The notes under the pieces were generated by a model. That model did no database searches and was not told where the DNA came from. It saw nothing but the letters and a program-made list of their open reading frames with translations. Position numbers and translations under genes: made by a program. Shown here piece by piece: positions 9,826-19,632 of a stretch of DNA of 33,464 nt. This stretch comes from Endomicrobium sp. (GTDB taxonomy: Bacteria; Elusimicrobiota; Endomicrobiia; Endomicrobiales; Endomicrobiaceae): NCBI GenBank assembly GCA_031271205.1, contig JAISWG010000025.1, forward strand, positions 1 to 33,464. Direction: 5' to 3'. Each line of letters opens with the position of its first letter. The first letter of the stretch is position 1.

Positions 9826-10032
9826 ATGGTAAATATTAAAGTTCGCGATGGAGAGTCTATTGAAGATGCTATTAGGCGCTTCAAGAGAGAATGCGAAAGA
9901 AATGGAGTTATGCAAGAAATTAAGAAACGTGAATTCTATAAATCTCCAAGCGTTTTAAAGAAGGAAAAGCTTGCTGAAACAAAGAGAAAAATCCGTCGTA
10001 AAATGCTTAAAGATAACAGATGGTTCAAATGA
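9826..10032 (+). CDS. rpsU: 30S ribosomal protein S21
   Basis: KVRDGESIEDAIRRFKRECERNGVMQEIKKREFYKSPSVLKKEK. Confidence 0.97.
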   Translation: MVNIKVRDGESIEDAIRRFKRECERNGVMQEIKKREFYKSPSVLKKEKLAETKRKIRRKMLKDNRWFK

Positions 10033-10134
10033 TATGCATAAGATGGTAGTTGTGTTTGTCCTATTTGTTTATAACTTTTTCCTCACTTAACTTTTTATAT
10101 TCTAGTAGGCCATGAGTTTAAAAAGGTGGTAAAA

Positions 10135-11091
10135 ATGAAATTGAAAGATATTCAGGATATATTTATAAAAGAAGGAATCAAAGAAGACCCCAGGGGATTA
10201 GATGCTGTAGAGGCAGATTTATTGCAACGCAGAGAAAAATATGACGCTCTTTCTTCTAAAAAAAAAGAAAGTTACGATATAGAAAGTCTTAGCAACCCAT
10301 ATTATGATTCAAGAATTATTTATGGAAATCCAGATACCCAGGTGGAAGCTATTTTGGTTGGTATAGATATAGAAACTCAGGAACTTTTGTTGGCTAAAAG
10401 TCTTATGAACTCAGGAAGAAAAATAGATTTAGTTATAGCGCATCATCCGGAAGGGTATGCTTATTCAACATTTTACAGTGTTATAGGTATGCAGTCTGAT
10501 ATTTTAAATAATCAGGGAATACCTATAAATATTACAGAAAAAATTGTTTCAGAGAGAGCTAGAGAAGTTAAAAAAAATGTTTTCCCTAAAAATAACGAAA
10601 GAATTTACGATGCTGCGAAACTTTTAAATATTCCTTTTATGGTTGCTCATTCTGTAACCGATAACCATGTTGCGTCATTTTTAGAGAGAGAAATAGATGC
10701 ATTAAAACCTGTTTATTTAAAAGAAATCGTAGAACTATTAAACAGATATTCAGAATACCAACATGCAGCTAAAATAGCTCAAGCACCTTTTATTTTGTGT
10801 GGAAGTGATTTTTCAAGATGCGGAAAAGTTTTTGTGGATATGACGGGTGGTGCTGAGGGGCCGTTGGAATCTTTTGAAAAACTTGCGATAGCTGGGATAG
10901 GAACTATAGTTGGAATGCATTTAAGCTCTAAAGCCGCTAAAGAAGCGGAAAAACATCACCTAAATGTTATTTTGGCTGGACATATTTCGTCTGACAATTT
11001 AGGTTTTAACCTTTTATTTGATAAACTTGAGAACAAAGCTGGTAAACTTGAATTTATAGAATGCTCAGGATTTAGAAGATTCAGAAGATAA
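10135..11091 (+). CDS. NIF3/DUF34-like protein
   Basis: YGNPDTQVEAILVGIDIETQELLLAKSLMNSGRKIDLVIAHHPEG resembles the NIF3 'VxxALDxTxxVxxxAxxxxxDLIIxHHP' core. ATG at 10135 follows AAAGGTGG. Confidence 0.75.
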   Translation: MKLKDIQDIFIKEGIKEDPRGLDAVEADLLQRREKYDALSSKKKESYDIESLSNPYYDSRIIYGNPDTQVEAILVGIDIETQELLLAKSLMNSGRKIDLVIAHHPEGYAYSTFYSVIGMQSDILNNQGIPINITEKIVSERAREVKKNVFPKNNERIYDAAKLLNIPFMVAHSVTDNHVASFLEREIDALKPVYLKEIVELLNRYSEYQHAAKIAQAPFILCGSDFSRCGKVFVDMTGGAEGPLESFEKLAIAGIGTIVGMHLSSKAAKEAEKHHLNVILAGHISSDNLGFNLLFDKLENKAGKLEFIECSGFRRFRR

Positions 11092-11095
11092 AAAC

Positions 11096-12856
11096 ATGAC
11101 TATATCTGAAGATACAATAGAAAAAATAAGACTCTCAAGCAACATAGAGTTTGTTGTAAGGGAATATCTTCCGGACTTAAAAAAGGCAGGGCGAAATTGG
11201 AAAGCTTGCTGCCCTTTTCATAATGAGAAAACTCCGTCTTTTGTGATAAGTCTCGAAAAAGGTATTTTTAGATGTTTCGGATGTAATACGGCAGGGGATG
11301 TTTTTAAATTTATTATGCTTATGGATAATATATCTTGGCTTGAAGCTATAAAAAAATTGGCTCAAAAAGCGGGAATAACAATTCAAGAGACTAATAGAAA
11401 TATAACGAAAGTGTCAGAAAAATCTAAAATATTTGACATTTTGGAAAAAGCAGGTATGTTTTATCATAGATGTTTGCTTGAAAGTTTGAGCGCGAGTAAT
11501 GTTAGAGATTATCTAAAAAGTCGTGGTATAACAAGTAATACTATAAATAAATTCAATCTTGGTTTTGCTCCTAAAGGACAACTTTTGCAGTTGGCTTCGA
11601 AAAAGGGACGTACTGCCGATGAGCTTGTAAAGGCTGGTTTAATAACCAAAACTGAAAGAGGAACTTTTTTTGAATACATGTCAGAACGCATTGTATTTCC
11701 GATTTATGATGTGCAGGGAAGAGTTGTTGCATTTGGTGGTAGAGCTATCGGAAATCAAGAACCTAAATATTTAAATACTCCGGAAACAGTTGTTTATTCT
11801 AAATCGTCAAATCTTTACGGTTTGTATCAAACTTTGTCAGATCTTAGAAAAGAAAAAAGAATAATTGTTCTTGAAGGATATATGGACGTTGTTATTCCAC
11901 AACAGTTTGGTATAGCTGGAGCGGTAGCAACACTTGGTACAACATTTACTCAAAATCATGTGAGATTAATTGCAAGATATTCTGATGAGGTAACACTACT
12001 TTTTGATGCGGATAATGCTGGTAGAATAGCTACTCAGAAAGCCTTAGAAATTTTGGTACAAAGTGGTATAGAGGCTAAAGTTTCTTCTTTGCCGGAACAT
12101 ATTGACGCTGATGAATATGTAAATCAGTATGGGAAAGAGAAGTTTTTAAAATTGTTGTCAGATAGTTCTAAAAGTACTATAGATTTCATGATTGACATGG
12201 TTTATCGGAATACATTGTCTGTTGGAAAAGTCGTTTCTCTTGAAAATAAAGTTAAAGCAGTATCAATTCTTTTAGATTTTGTATCAAAAAGCTCAAATAC
12301 AATAATTCAAAGAGAATGGATAAAAAAGGTAGCTCAATATATAAATGTAAATGAAGAAGCTGTTTGGCGAGAGTTTAAAAAGAAGCAAAATCTGAAAATA
12401 AAGAGCTGTTTTAACAACGATTTTAAAAATTTAACTTCTGAAGTTGTCAAAAATAAAAAAATTACGATGTCTCTAGAAGAAAATCTCTTAAATTTGATTT
12501 TAAATAATAGAGATTACATTGAAAGAGTTAGGGTAGATTTTTTTCAGGATGTAAGATGTCAAAAAATTTATAGTTTGTTAACTTCTGGATTAAGTGATGC
12601 AGAAATATTAAACGAATTGTTACCTGAAGAAGCCGTATGGTTTTCAGATCTTACTTTGAATTCAATTGAGTATAACAATACAAACGAAGCTTTTTCAATT
12701 ATTTTAAAAGATATGGGAGAACACAACTATAGAGTAAGAAGGCGACAACTTGAGAGTGAAATTCTTTTGATGACAGAAGGTAAAAAAGAAAAAGATAATG
12801 CTTTATTTGAAGAATATAAAGAATTAACAACCATTTTGAAGGGGTCTGGGAATTGA
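11096..12856 (+). CDS. dnaG: DNA primase
   Basis: [26 protein letters not shown] zinc motif; [15 protein letters not shown] and LLFDADNAG. Confidence 0.98.
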   Translation: MTISEDTIEKIRLSSNIEFVVREYLPDLKKAGRNWKACCPFHNEKTPSFVISLEKGIFRCFGCNTAGDVFKFIMLMDNISWLEAIKKLAQKAGITIQETNRNITKVSEKSKIFDILEKAGMFYHRCLLESLSASNVRDYLKSRGITSNTINKFNLGFAPKGQLLQLASKKGRTADELVKAGLITKTERGTFFEYMSERIVFPIYDVQGRVVAFGGRAIGNQEPKYLNTPETVVYSKSSNLYGLYQTLSDLRKEKRIIVLEGYMDVVIPQQFGIAGAVATLGTTFTQNHVRLIARYSDEVTLLFDADNAGRIATQKALEILVQSGIEAKVSSLPEHIDADEYVNQYGKEKFLKLLSDSSKSTIDFMIDMVYRNTLSVGKVVSLENKVKAVSILLDFVSKSSNTIIQREWIKKVAQYINVNEEAVWREFKKKQNLKIKSCFNNDFKNLTSEVVKNKKITMSLEENLLNLILNNRDYIERVRVDFFQDVRCQKIYSLLTSGLSDAEILNELLPEEAVWFSDLTLNSIEYNNTNEAFSIILKDMGEHNYRVRRRQLESEILLMTEGKKEKDNALFEEYKELTTILKGSGN

Positions 12857-12858
12857 TA

Positions 12859-14577
12859 ATGACAAAAAGAGATTTGTTTCAAGATTTAATTGATATTGGT
12901 AAAGATCAGGGATACCTTACATATGAGGACATAAGTAATAATCTTCCACAAAAATATATGATTGCTGAAAAGATTGACGGTTTTTTTGGCACTTTGGAAG
13001 ACCACGGCATTCATGTTTTGCATGATAAAGACATTGAAAAAGAAAAAGAGAATACGGCTGAAGCTGTTGAAGAATCTGTAAAAATAACAGAAGAGAAGGA
13101 AGATATAAACCCTGTAAGAATGTATTTAAGCGAAATGGCAAAAGTTCCTTTGCTTGAAAGGTCTGTTGAAGTTGAGTTGGCAAAAAACATAAGAGAAAAT
13201 GAGAAAAAGCTTAAATTAATAGTTTTAGAATCTCCTCTTATAATAAAAGAAATAAGAAATTGGGAAACCCTTATAAGTCAACAGGAAATGACAACTAAAG
13301 AATTGATGCCAAGAGGGCGAAAGTCTCAAGCTCAGTTAAGGGGAATGGGTGTAAAAATAAAGACGGTTGTAAAGAAAATAAATTTTATAGAAAAAAGTAT
13401 AAACTCTCATGAGGAAAAGTTGAAACTTAAGTCTATATCTCAAAAAGATAGAGAACGTTATTTGAATAAAGTTAAACAACTCCGTGGTGAGATAATAAAT
13501 CTTATTGTAAGCCTTAATTTGAATCAAGATAAGATTAAAAGGCTTATAAATAAAATTAAAACTATAGCCAATAAACTTAATGAAATAAGAGACAGTGTTA
13601 GAAGATTTGAACGAAGATATAAGAATTCTTTTTCAAAAGTTCAGACTTTGTTCAAACAGTATGAAGTAGATAAGATTTCAGCTACTGATTTTAAAAAATT
13701 TACAGGTGCGTCTGTAAAAAATGTAAGTGAAGATTTAAAAAATATCAAAAGTTTATTTGAAAAACAAGCGAGTATGCAGGAAGGTTTTGTTATAACTATT
13801 GAGGAGATGATAGGAACTGATAGAAAAATAAGAGAACTTGAAGAAGTTATTCATAGGGATAAAATGAAACTTATTGAAGCTAACTTTAGACTTGTTGTTT
13901 CTATAGCAAAAAAACATATGGGTGTAAGTAGTTTGGAATTGTCTGATCTTATACAGGAAGGAAATCTTGGACTTTCTAAGGCTGTTGAGAAATTTGAGTG
14001 GAAGAGGGGTTTTAAGTTTTCAACTTACGCTACTTGGTGGATAAGACAATCTATAAACAGGGCTATTGCTGATCAAGCGAGAACTATAAGAATTCCTGTT
14101 CATATGAAAGAACTTATATCGAAACTTACAAAGGTCAGAAAGAGATTCCAACAGGATATGGGCAGAGAACCGACAATAGAAGAATATAGTAAATCTTTAA
14201 GGCTTTCTACTGACAGAATAAGAAAAATCTTGAAAATGATGCAAGAACCAGTTTCTTTAGCAATGTCTGTAGGCGAAGAAGAGGATTCAAGATTGGAGGA
14301 TTTTATAGAGGATAATAATAGTCCAAGCCCTATAGCTAAGACGCAACAATATAGACTACAACTTGAGCTTGAAAAAGTGTTAAACACTTTAAGTTCTAGA
14401 GAAGCTGAAATAATAAGTTTAAGATATGGAATAGGTGTAGGATATCCAAGCACCCTTGAAGAAGTTGGTAAGAAATTTGGAATTACTAGAGAGAGAGTAA
14501 GACAAATAGAAGCAAAAGCTATAAGAAAATTAAGACACCCAAGTAGAAGTAAATTGCTTCGTGAATATTTGGACTAG
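12859..14577 (+). CDS. rpoD: Primary RNA polymerase sigma factor (sigma-70)
   Basis: Region 2 ([12 protein letters not shown]...[40 protein letters not shown]) and region 4 ([34 protein letters not shown]). Translationally coupled to dnaG. Confidence 0.98.
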   Translation: MTKRDLFQDLIDIGKDQGYLTYEDISNNLPQKYMIAEKIDGFFGTLEDHGIHVLHDKDIEKEKENTAEAVEESVKITEEKEDINPVRMYLSEMAKVPLLERSVEVELAKNIRENEKKLKLIVLESPLIIKEIRNWETLISQQEMTTKELMPRGRKSQAQLRGMGVKIKTVVKKINFIEKSINSHEEKLKLKSISQKDRERYLNKVKQLRGEIINLIVSLNLNQDKIKRLINKIKTIANKLNEIRDSVRRFERRYKNSFSKVQTLFKQYEVDKISATDFKKFTGASVKNVSEDLKNIKSLFEKQASMQEGFVITIEEMIGTDRKIRELEEVIHRDKMKLIEANFRLVVSIAKKHMGVSSLELSDLIQEGNLGLSKAVEKFEWKRGFKFSTYATWWIRQSINRAIADQARTIRIPVHMKELISKLTKVRKRFQQDMGREPTIEEYSKSLRLSTDRIRKILKMMQEPVSLAMSVGEEEDSRLEDFIEDNNSPSPIAKTQQYRLQLELEKVLNTLSSREAEIISLRYGIGVGYPSTLEEVGKKFGITRERVRQIEAKAIRKLRHPSRSKLLREYLD

Positions 14578-14655
14578 ATGAAATTAAACTGATAGAATTC
14601 TAAAAAAGTTTTAAATAGGATTGGTCTTATATTATTTTTATTTCTGGACTATAGT

Positions 14656-14696
14656 TAAAAACACCAGTCTCTAAAAATAAAGACTTGGTGTTTTTA
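14656..14696. terminator. Bidirectional terminator between convergent rpoD and nrdG
   Basis: TTAAAAACACCAGTCT-ctaaaaataa-AGACTTGGTGTTTTTA: long stem flanked by A and T runs. Confidence 0.85.
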
Positions 14697-14713
14697 AATT
14701 TGCTTCGGTTCAG

Positions 14714-15286
14714 CTATTTTCTGCATTCTTGGATTATATATGTTGAAGTTGCTGCTAACTTTTTAATTTCTGATAAGTCCATTTCGTTTAAAATAGATTT
14801 ATCGTAAGTAGTTCTAAAAATGTGAGGAATTTCTGAAGACTGAATTATACTAAGTGATCGTTTTATTGTGTTCAAGTTACCCTTAAAGAATATGTTATAT
14901 TTATTTTCAGGTGATTTTATGTCCATAGCAATAAAATTTAAAAGATTTTTATCAATTAAATTTTTTAAAACTTTAGGATTTGTTCCATTGGTATCAAGTT
15001 TTATAGATAAATTTAGTTTTTTTATTTCTTCTATAAATTCTATTAAATCTTTTTGAAGAGTAGGCTCTCCACCAGTTATAACAACCCCTTTGAGAAGTTT
15101 TTGTCTTTTTTCAAAAAAACTGAAAATTTCATCGTTGCTTACACTTGCTTCAAATAAATCAGGATAGACTAATTGGGGATTGTGACAGTATGGGCACTTC
15201 ATATTGCAGCCTTGCGTAAAAATAACAGCAGCAGGAACCCCTGGATAGTCTATCAATGATAATTTTTGTAATCCACCAATTTGCAT
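14714..15286 (-). CDS. nrdG: Anaerobic ribonucleoside-triphosphate reductase activating protein (radical SAM)
   Basis: LSLIDYPGVPAAVIFTQGCNMKCPYCHNPQLV (CxxxCxxC), VVITGGEPTLQ; adjacent to nrdD. Confidence 0.95.
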   Translation of the reverse strand: MQIGGLQKLSLIDYPGVPAAVIFTQGCNMKCPYCHNPQLVYPDLFEASVSNDEIFSFFEKRQKLLKGVVITGGEPTLQKDLIEFIEEIKKLNLSIKLDTNGTNPKVLKNLIDKNLLNFIAMDIKSPENKYNIFFKGNLNTIKRSLSIIQSSEIPHIFRTTYDKSILNEMDLSEIKKLAATSTYIIQECRK

Positions 15287-15292
15287 TTAAAT

Positions 15293-15469
15293 TTATAAGG
15301 GCAATATATATTTACGTATTTTAAACTCTTCTTTCTTACCCTCATTCCATAAAGATACAGGTCTCAAATAACCAACAACTCTTGAATAAACTTCGCATTT
15401 TGTACCTTTAATACAATTCCTCTTTGCTTTTAGTTCGTTGATTTTTTCATGAATTTCGTTAGTAGTCAT
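15293..15469 (-). CDS. Stand-alone glycyl-radical domain of class III ribonucleotide reductase
   Basis: 58-aa ORF missing from the ORF track: MTTNEIHEKINELKAKRNCIKGTKCEVYSRVVGYLRPVSLWNEGKKEEFKIRKYILPL. 'EVYSRVVGYLRPVxxWNxGKxEEF' is the C-terminal glycyl-radical motif normally fused to NrdD. Upstream AAAGGAGAAA; 6 nt before nrdG. Confidence 0.88.
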   Translation of the reverse strand: MTTNEIHEKINELKAKRNCIKGTKCEVYSRVVGYLRPVSLWNEGKKEEFKIRKYILPL

Positions 15470-15496
15470 TATGTGATGTTTTCTCCTTTATTTAAT

Positions 15497-17566
15497 TTAC
15501 ACTCTATGGCTATTTGTCGTATGTAACAATACATTTTCAAGCGATTTTATTTGTTGATCTATTTCTTTATACTTTTCATTTTTACACTTTGGGCATTCAT
15601 CTTGTTCTCCTTCAAGATATCCGCATTTTGGGCAAACACTAAAAGTTGGTGTTATTGAAAAATATGGCAAACTATAGTTCTCGCATACCGTTTTTATAAA
15701 AGTTTTTAGAGCTTCAGTATCTTTAATTCTTTCACCTATAAACATATGCATAACTGTTCCGCCTGTATATTTGGACTGCATAGAGTCCTGTAAATCTAAG
15801 TTTTCAAAAATATCATCGGTATAATTTACAGGCAACTGGCTTGAATTTGTGTAAAAAGGAATATTTGTTTTTTCGCTTGCTGAAATAATATCTGGATATT
15901 TTTTTAAATCAAGTTTTGCAAGTCTATAAGAAGTACCTTCAGCAGGCGTTGCTTCAAGGTTATAATTGTTCCCAGTTTCTTGTTGGTACTGAATTAGAAT
16001 CTCTCTCATAAAATCTAATACTTTTTCACCAAAAATTCTTCCTTTTTCGCTACCGACTCCTTCTTTAAATAAATTTATGCAAGCTTCGTTAAGTCCGACT
16101 ATGCCTATCGTTGAGAAGTGATTTTTCCAATATTCGTTAAATCGTTGTTTTACACTTCTTAAATAAAAGCTCATATATGGATACAAGTTGTTTAAAGTTA
16201 ATTTTTCCAAAATATTTCTCTTTATTTCTAAACTCTGTTTAGCTGTGTCCATCATAATTTTGAGCCTTTCTATAAATTCGGATTCATTTTTGGATAAGTA
16301 CCCAAGTCTTGGTAGGTTTATAGTTACAACTCCTATAGAGCCAGTAAGAGGAGAGGCGCCAAAAAGCCCACCGCCTCTTTTCTGCAGTTCACGATTATCT
16401 ATTCTAAGTCGACAACACATACTTCTTGCATCTTCAGGTTTCATATCTGAGTTTATAAAATTTGCAAAATATGGAATGCCGTACTTAGCTGTAACATCCC
16501 ACAAAACTTTTATATTAGGATTATGCCAATCAAAATCTTGTGTTATATTGTAGGTAGGTATAGGAAATGTGAATACTCTTCCTTTAGTGTCGCCTTCAAG
16601 CATAAGCTCCAAAAAAGCTTGATTTAAAATATCCATCTCTTTTTGGAATTCACCGTACTTTTTGTCTTGGTATTTCCCACCAATAATGACAGGTTCATCT
16701 TTATAATGCGAGGTTACTGTTAAATCCAAAGTCAAATTTGTAAAAGGTGTTTGAAAACCCACCCTTGTCGGTACGTTTATGTTAAAAAGAAATTCCTGCA
16801 AAGCCTGCTTTACTTCCTTATATGTAAGTTTATCGTAATAAATAAAAGGAGCAAGAATAGTGTCAAAGTTAGAAAATGCTTGGGCGCCAGCACTTTCACC
16901 TTGAAGAGTATAAAAAAAGTTTACAATTTGTCCTAAAGCTGTTCTGAAATGTTTCGCAGGTTTGGCTTCAGGTTTGTCTGAGACACCTTTAAATCCACTT
17001 ATTAACAAATCTTGCAAATCCCAGCCAACGCAGTAGGCTCCCAAAAGTCCCAAATCGTGTATATGAAGATCTCCTTCAGAATGAGCTTCTCTTATATTTT
17101 TAGGATAGATTTTGTTTAGCCAATATATTTTGCTTATTTCAGAAGAAATATAATTATTTAACCCCTGTAACGAATAAGACATATTGCTATTTTCGTTTAC
17201 TTGCCAGTCCAATTTTTTCAAATATTGCTCAACTAAATCTACGTTAAATGCTGAAGTTATTTCTCTGATTTTAGTATGTTGATCGCGGTATAATATATAA
17301 GCTTTAGCAGTTTTTTTATACAAAGATGAAAGTAAGGTTTCTTCAACTATATCTTGGACTTCTTCTACTGATGGTTTCCTGTTTTCTATTATAGAATTTT
17401 TAAGCATGGATAAAGCTTTGATGGCAAGACTATCTGCAATATCTTGCCCAAATTCTTTGGTAGCTTTTCCTGCTTTTGCTATTGCTGCAGCAATTTTTCT
17501 AGGGTCGAAAGATTCCTCACTTCCATTTCTTTTTATAATTGAACTAAAAATCTCTTCATTTTTCAT
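15497..17566 (-). CDS. nrdD: Anaerobic ribonucleoside-triphosphate reductase, catalytic part (ATP cone, catalytic barrel, zinc ribbon)
   Basis: N-terminal ATP cone (IIKRNGSEESFDPRKIAAAIAKA), RSMCCRLRIDNREL..GGGLFGASPLTGSIGVVTINLPRLGY, C-terminal CPKCGYLEGEQDECPKC. Ends ENVLLHTTNSHRV with no RVxGY glycyl-radical loop. Confidence 0.95.
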   Translation of the reverse strand: MKNEEIFSSIIKRNGSEESFDPRKIAAAIAKAGKATKEFGQDIADSLAIKALSMLKNSIIENRKPSVEEVQDIVEETLLSSLYKKTAKAYILYRDQHTKIREITSAFNVDLVEQYLKKLDWQVNENSNMSYSLQGLNNYISSEISKIYWLNKIYPKNIREAHSEGDLHIHDLGLLGAYCVGWDLQDLLISGFKGVSDKPEAKPAKHFRTALGQIVNFFYTLQGESAGAQAFSNFDTILAPFIYYDKLTYKEVKQALQEFLFNINVPTRVGFQTPFTNLTLDLTVTSHYKDEPVIIGGKYQDKKYGEFQKEMDILNQAFLELMLEGDTKGRVFTFPIPTYNITQDFDWHNPNIKVLWDVTAKYGIPYFANFINSDMKPEDARSMCCRLRIDNRELQKRGGGLFGASPLTGSIGVVTINLPRLGYLSKNESEFIERLKIMMDTAKQSLEIKRNILEKLTLNNLYPYMSFYLRSVKQRFNEYWKNHFSTIGIVGLNEACINLFKEGVGSEKGRIFGEKVLDFMREILIQYQQETGNNYNLEATPAEGTSYRLAKLDLKKYPDIISASEKTNIPFYTNSSQLPVNYTDDIFENLDLQDSMQSKYTGGTVMHMFIGERIKDTEALKTFIKTVCENYSLPYFSITPTFSVCPKCGYLEGEQDECPKCKNEKYKEIDQQIKSLENVLLHTTNSHRV

Positions 17567-17739
17567 AAAACTTCCTCTTTAGCGATAAATTATTTATTTG
17601 CTATTGCTATTTATTAAAAAAGTTTCTGATATTATACTTAAATAAACACAACTGATACTGTTTACGGTACAAGAAAATAATTTTTATAAATTTTTTTCTG
17701 TTAATTCAATGATTTGAGCCAAAATCCGTAACGTTTACA

Positions 17740-17787
17740 ATACTATATATAGTGTGAACAGTCTTTAGTTGACACAACATATACTAC
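17740..17787. promoter_or_regulatory. Tandem NrdR-box-like operators upstream of nrdD
   Basis: Box 1 ATACTATATATAGTGT (17740-17755), 15/16 to the recalled consensus acaCwAtATaTwGtgt; box 2 ACACAACATATACTAC (17772-17787), about 12/16; starts are 32 bp apart. Confidence 0.72.
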
Positions 17788-17805
17788 ATTAGTAAAAAAT
17801 AAATG

Positions 17806-18729
17806 TCAAGCGTTTATTTTCAACATTTTTGAAATGGGGATATAGGCTCTTTCTCTGATGTTGTCCTGTACAAAGATAATATTTTTCATGTTGGCAAGAA
17901 TATCATAGACTTTTGCCAATGTTATTTTTTTCATGTTTGGGCATATGCTAAGGTTTGTTGCGGGGTAAAATTTTTTTCCAGGATTATCTTTTTGCAGTTT
18001 ATACAATATACCTGTTTCTGTACATATAATGAATTCTTTGGAAGAACTTTCTTTAATGCGTTTGCACATACTTCCAGTGGATAATGCATAGTCTGCTAAG
18101 TCAAGAACTTCAGGACGACACTCAGGATGTGCTAAAACCTCTGCTTTAGGGTATTTATTCTTAGCTGTTTTTACATATTCGGGTAAAATAAAATTGTTGT
18201 GTGTTGGACAAAAACCATTCCAAATATTCATTTTTATACCGGATATTTTTTGGATATATTCACCTAAATTCCTATCAGGTGTAAAAATAATATCAATATT
18301 CTTACCAAAACTTTCAACTACTTTTTTTACGACATTTACCGCGTTTGAAGACGTACAGCATATGTCACTTTCTGCTTTTACTGTTGCATAAGTATTCACA
18401 TAAGATATAACTACTGGGTTTTTGAACTTTAATTTAAACTCTTTTAGTTTTTCTACAGTTATCATATCTGCCATAGGGCAACCTGCTTCCAAATCAGGTA
18501 TTAAAACTTTTTTCTGAGGGTTAAGAATATACGCAGTTTCAGCCATAAAATGCACACCACAAAACACAATAACGTCAGCTTTTGTCTGAGCCGCTTGTCT
18601 GCTTAGTTCCAAAGAATCACCAACGAAATCGGCTATATCATGTATTTCGGAACGTTGATATACATGGGCTAAAACTACCGCTTTTTTTTCTTTTTTTAAG
18701 ATGTTTAGTTTTTGAATAATATCATTCAT
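17806..18729 (-). CDS. nadA: Quinolinate synthase A
   Basis: VVLAHVYQRSEIHDIADFVGDSLELSRQAA, VFCGVHFMAETAYILNP, CPMADMI, CTETGILYKLQKDNPGKKFYPA. Confidence 0.96.
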   Translation of the reverse strand: MNDIIQKLNILKKEKKAVVLAHVYQRSEIHDIADFVGDSLELSRQAAQTKADVIVFCGVHFMAETAYILNPQKKVLIPDLEAGCPMADMITVEKLKEFKLKFKNPVVISYVNTYATVKAESDICCTSSNAVNVVKKVVESFGKNIDIIFTPDRNLGEYIQKISGIKMNIWNGFCPTHNNFILPEYVKTAKNKYPKAEVLAHPECRPEVLDLADYALSTGSMCKRIKESSSKEFIICTETGILYKLQKDNPGKKFYPATNLSICPNMKKITLAKVYDILANMKNIIFVQDNIRERAYIPISKMLKINA

Positions 18730-19632
18730 TTAATTCTTCTTATTCTACCTTTTTGTAGTTTAAAATTTTTTATTTTATTGTAAATAGTTTATACCTTTTT
18801 ATTTTGTAATGAAGCAAACCGTTGTTTTAATAAAAAATTGAGAGAATTTTAATTTCTTTCTCAGTTTTGTGGAAGAACTTATTAGCGATCTTATACTTTT
18901 TCAAAATAGAATGCTCAAAGCTTTTATATTTAAAAACCGTTAGATTAGGTAAATATGCTATTGGTAAGAAAAATTTTTATAACTTGAGAATTCTCAAAAA
19001 AAAAGAAATCTATCCCTTAGCTGATGTGATATCGATATATGTAAAATTAGAAAATCTTATACAATAAATTATTTTTTCCCCAGTCTAAAGAATATATCAC
19101 TTAACTTTAATTATAAAATTTATTTTTTTTACTTTTTGTTAAAGCTTATTATATGAAATATAGTCAAAGCTTTTTTTATGGATAAATGAAAAATAACTAA
19201 TCTTTTTTTCAACACAAAAGAATATGTCAAAGAACCTTTATATCCTTTATTTTTGAAAGATAATACATTAAAACTTCTGTTGTTACAACTCAAATCAAAA
19301 AAACTTTTGTATTTGGCTCAAATAATAGGAGTTTTTTATCAATATGTCAGTTATGATAAGCTTGTTTAAAACTTTTTCAAGAAAATTACATGAATTTTTG
19401 TTTGATCTTTTATTCTAACTAAAAAAGAGTTATATCTAATGTTGTATTATACCTTTCTCAAAATACAGCCACTTTTTAGTTGCTATTCGCAAAAGAGTTT
19501 CATCGTAAAAATGTATGTTTACATAAAGTGTCATATCAGGTAATTATTTAGATATCATAAATCCACTACTGCTGTACATTGTGTGGATATTGTGTTGCTT
19601 ATACCATGATTTTTCATAATTCAATACAAATT

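Noticed and set aside
9427-9915. Minus-strand 162-aa ORF
   Set aside because: Antisense to the HIT gene and rpsU, both unmistakable.
18867-19067. 66-aa plus-strand ORF (MWKNLLAILYFF...)
   Set aside because: No recognisable family, RBS or context; kept only as part of the unexplained gap.
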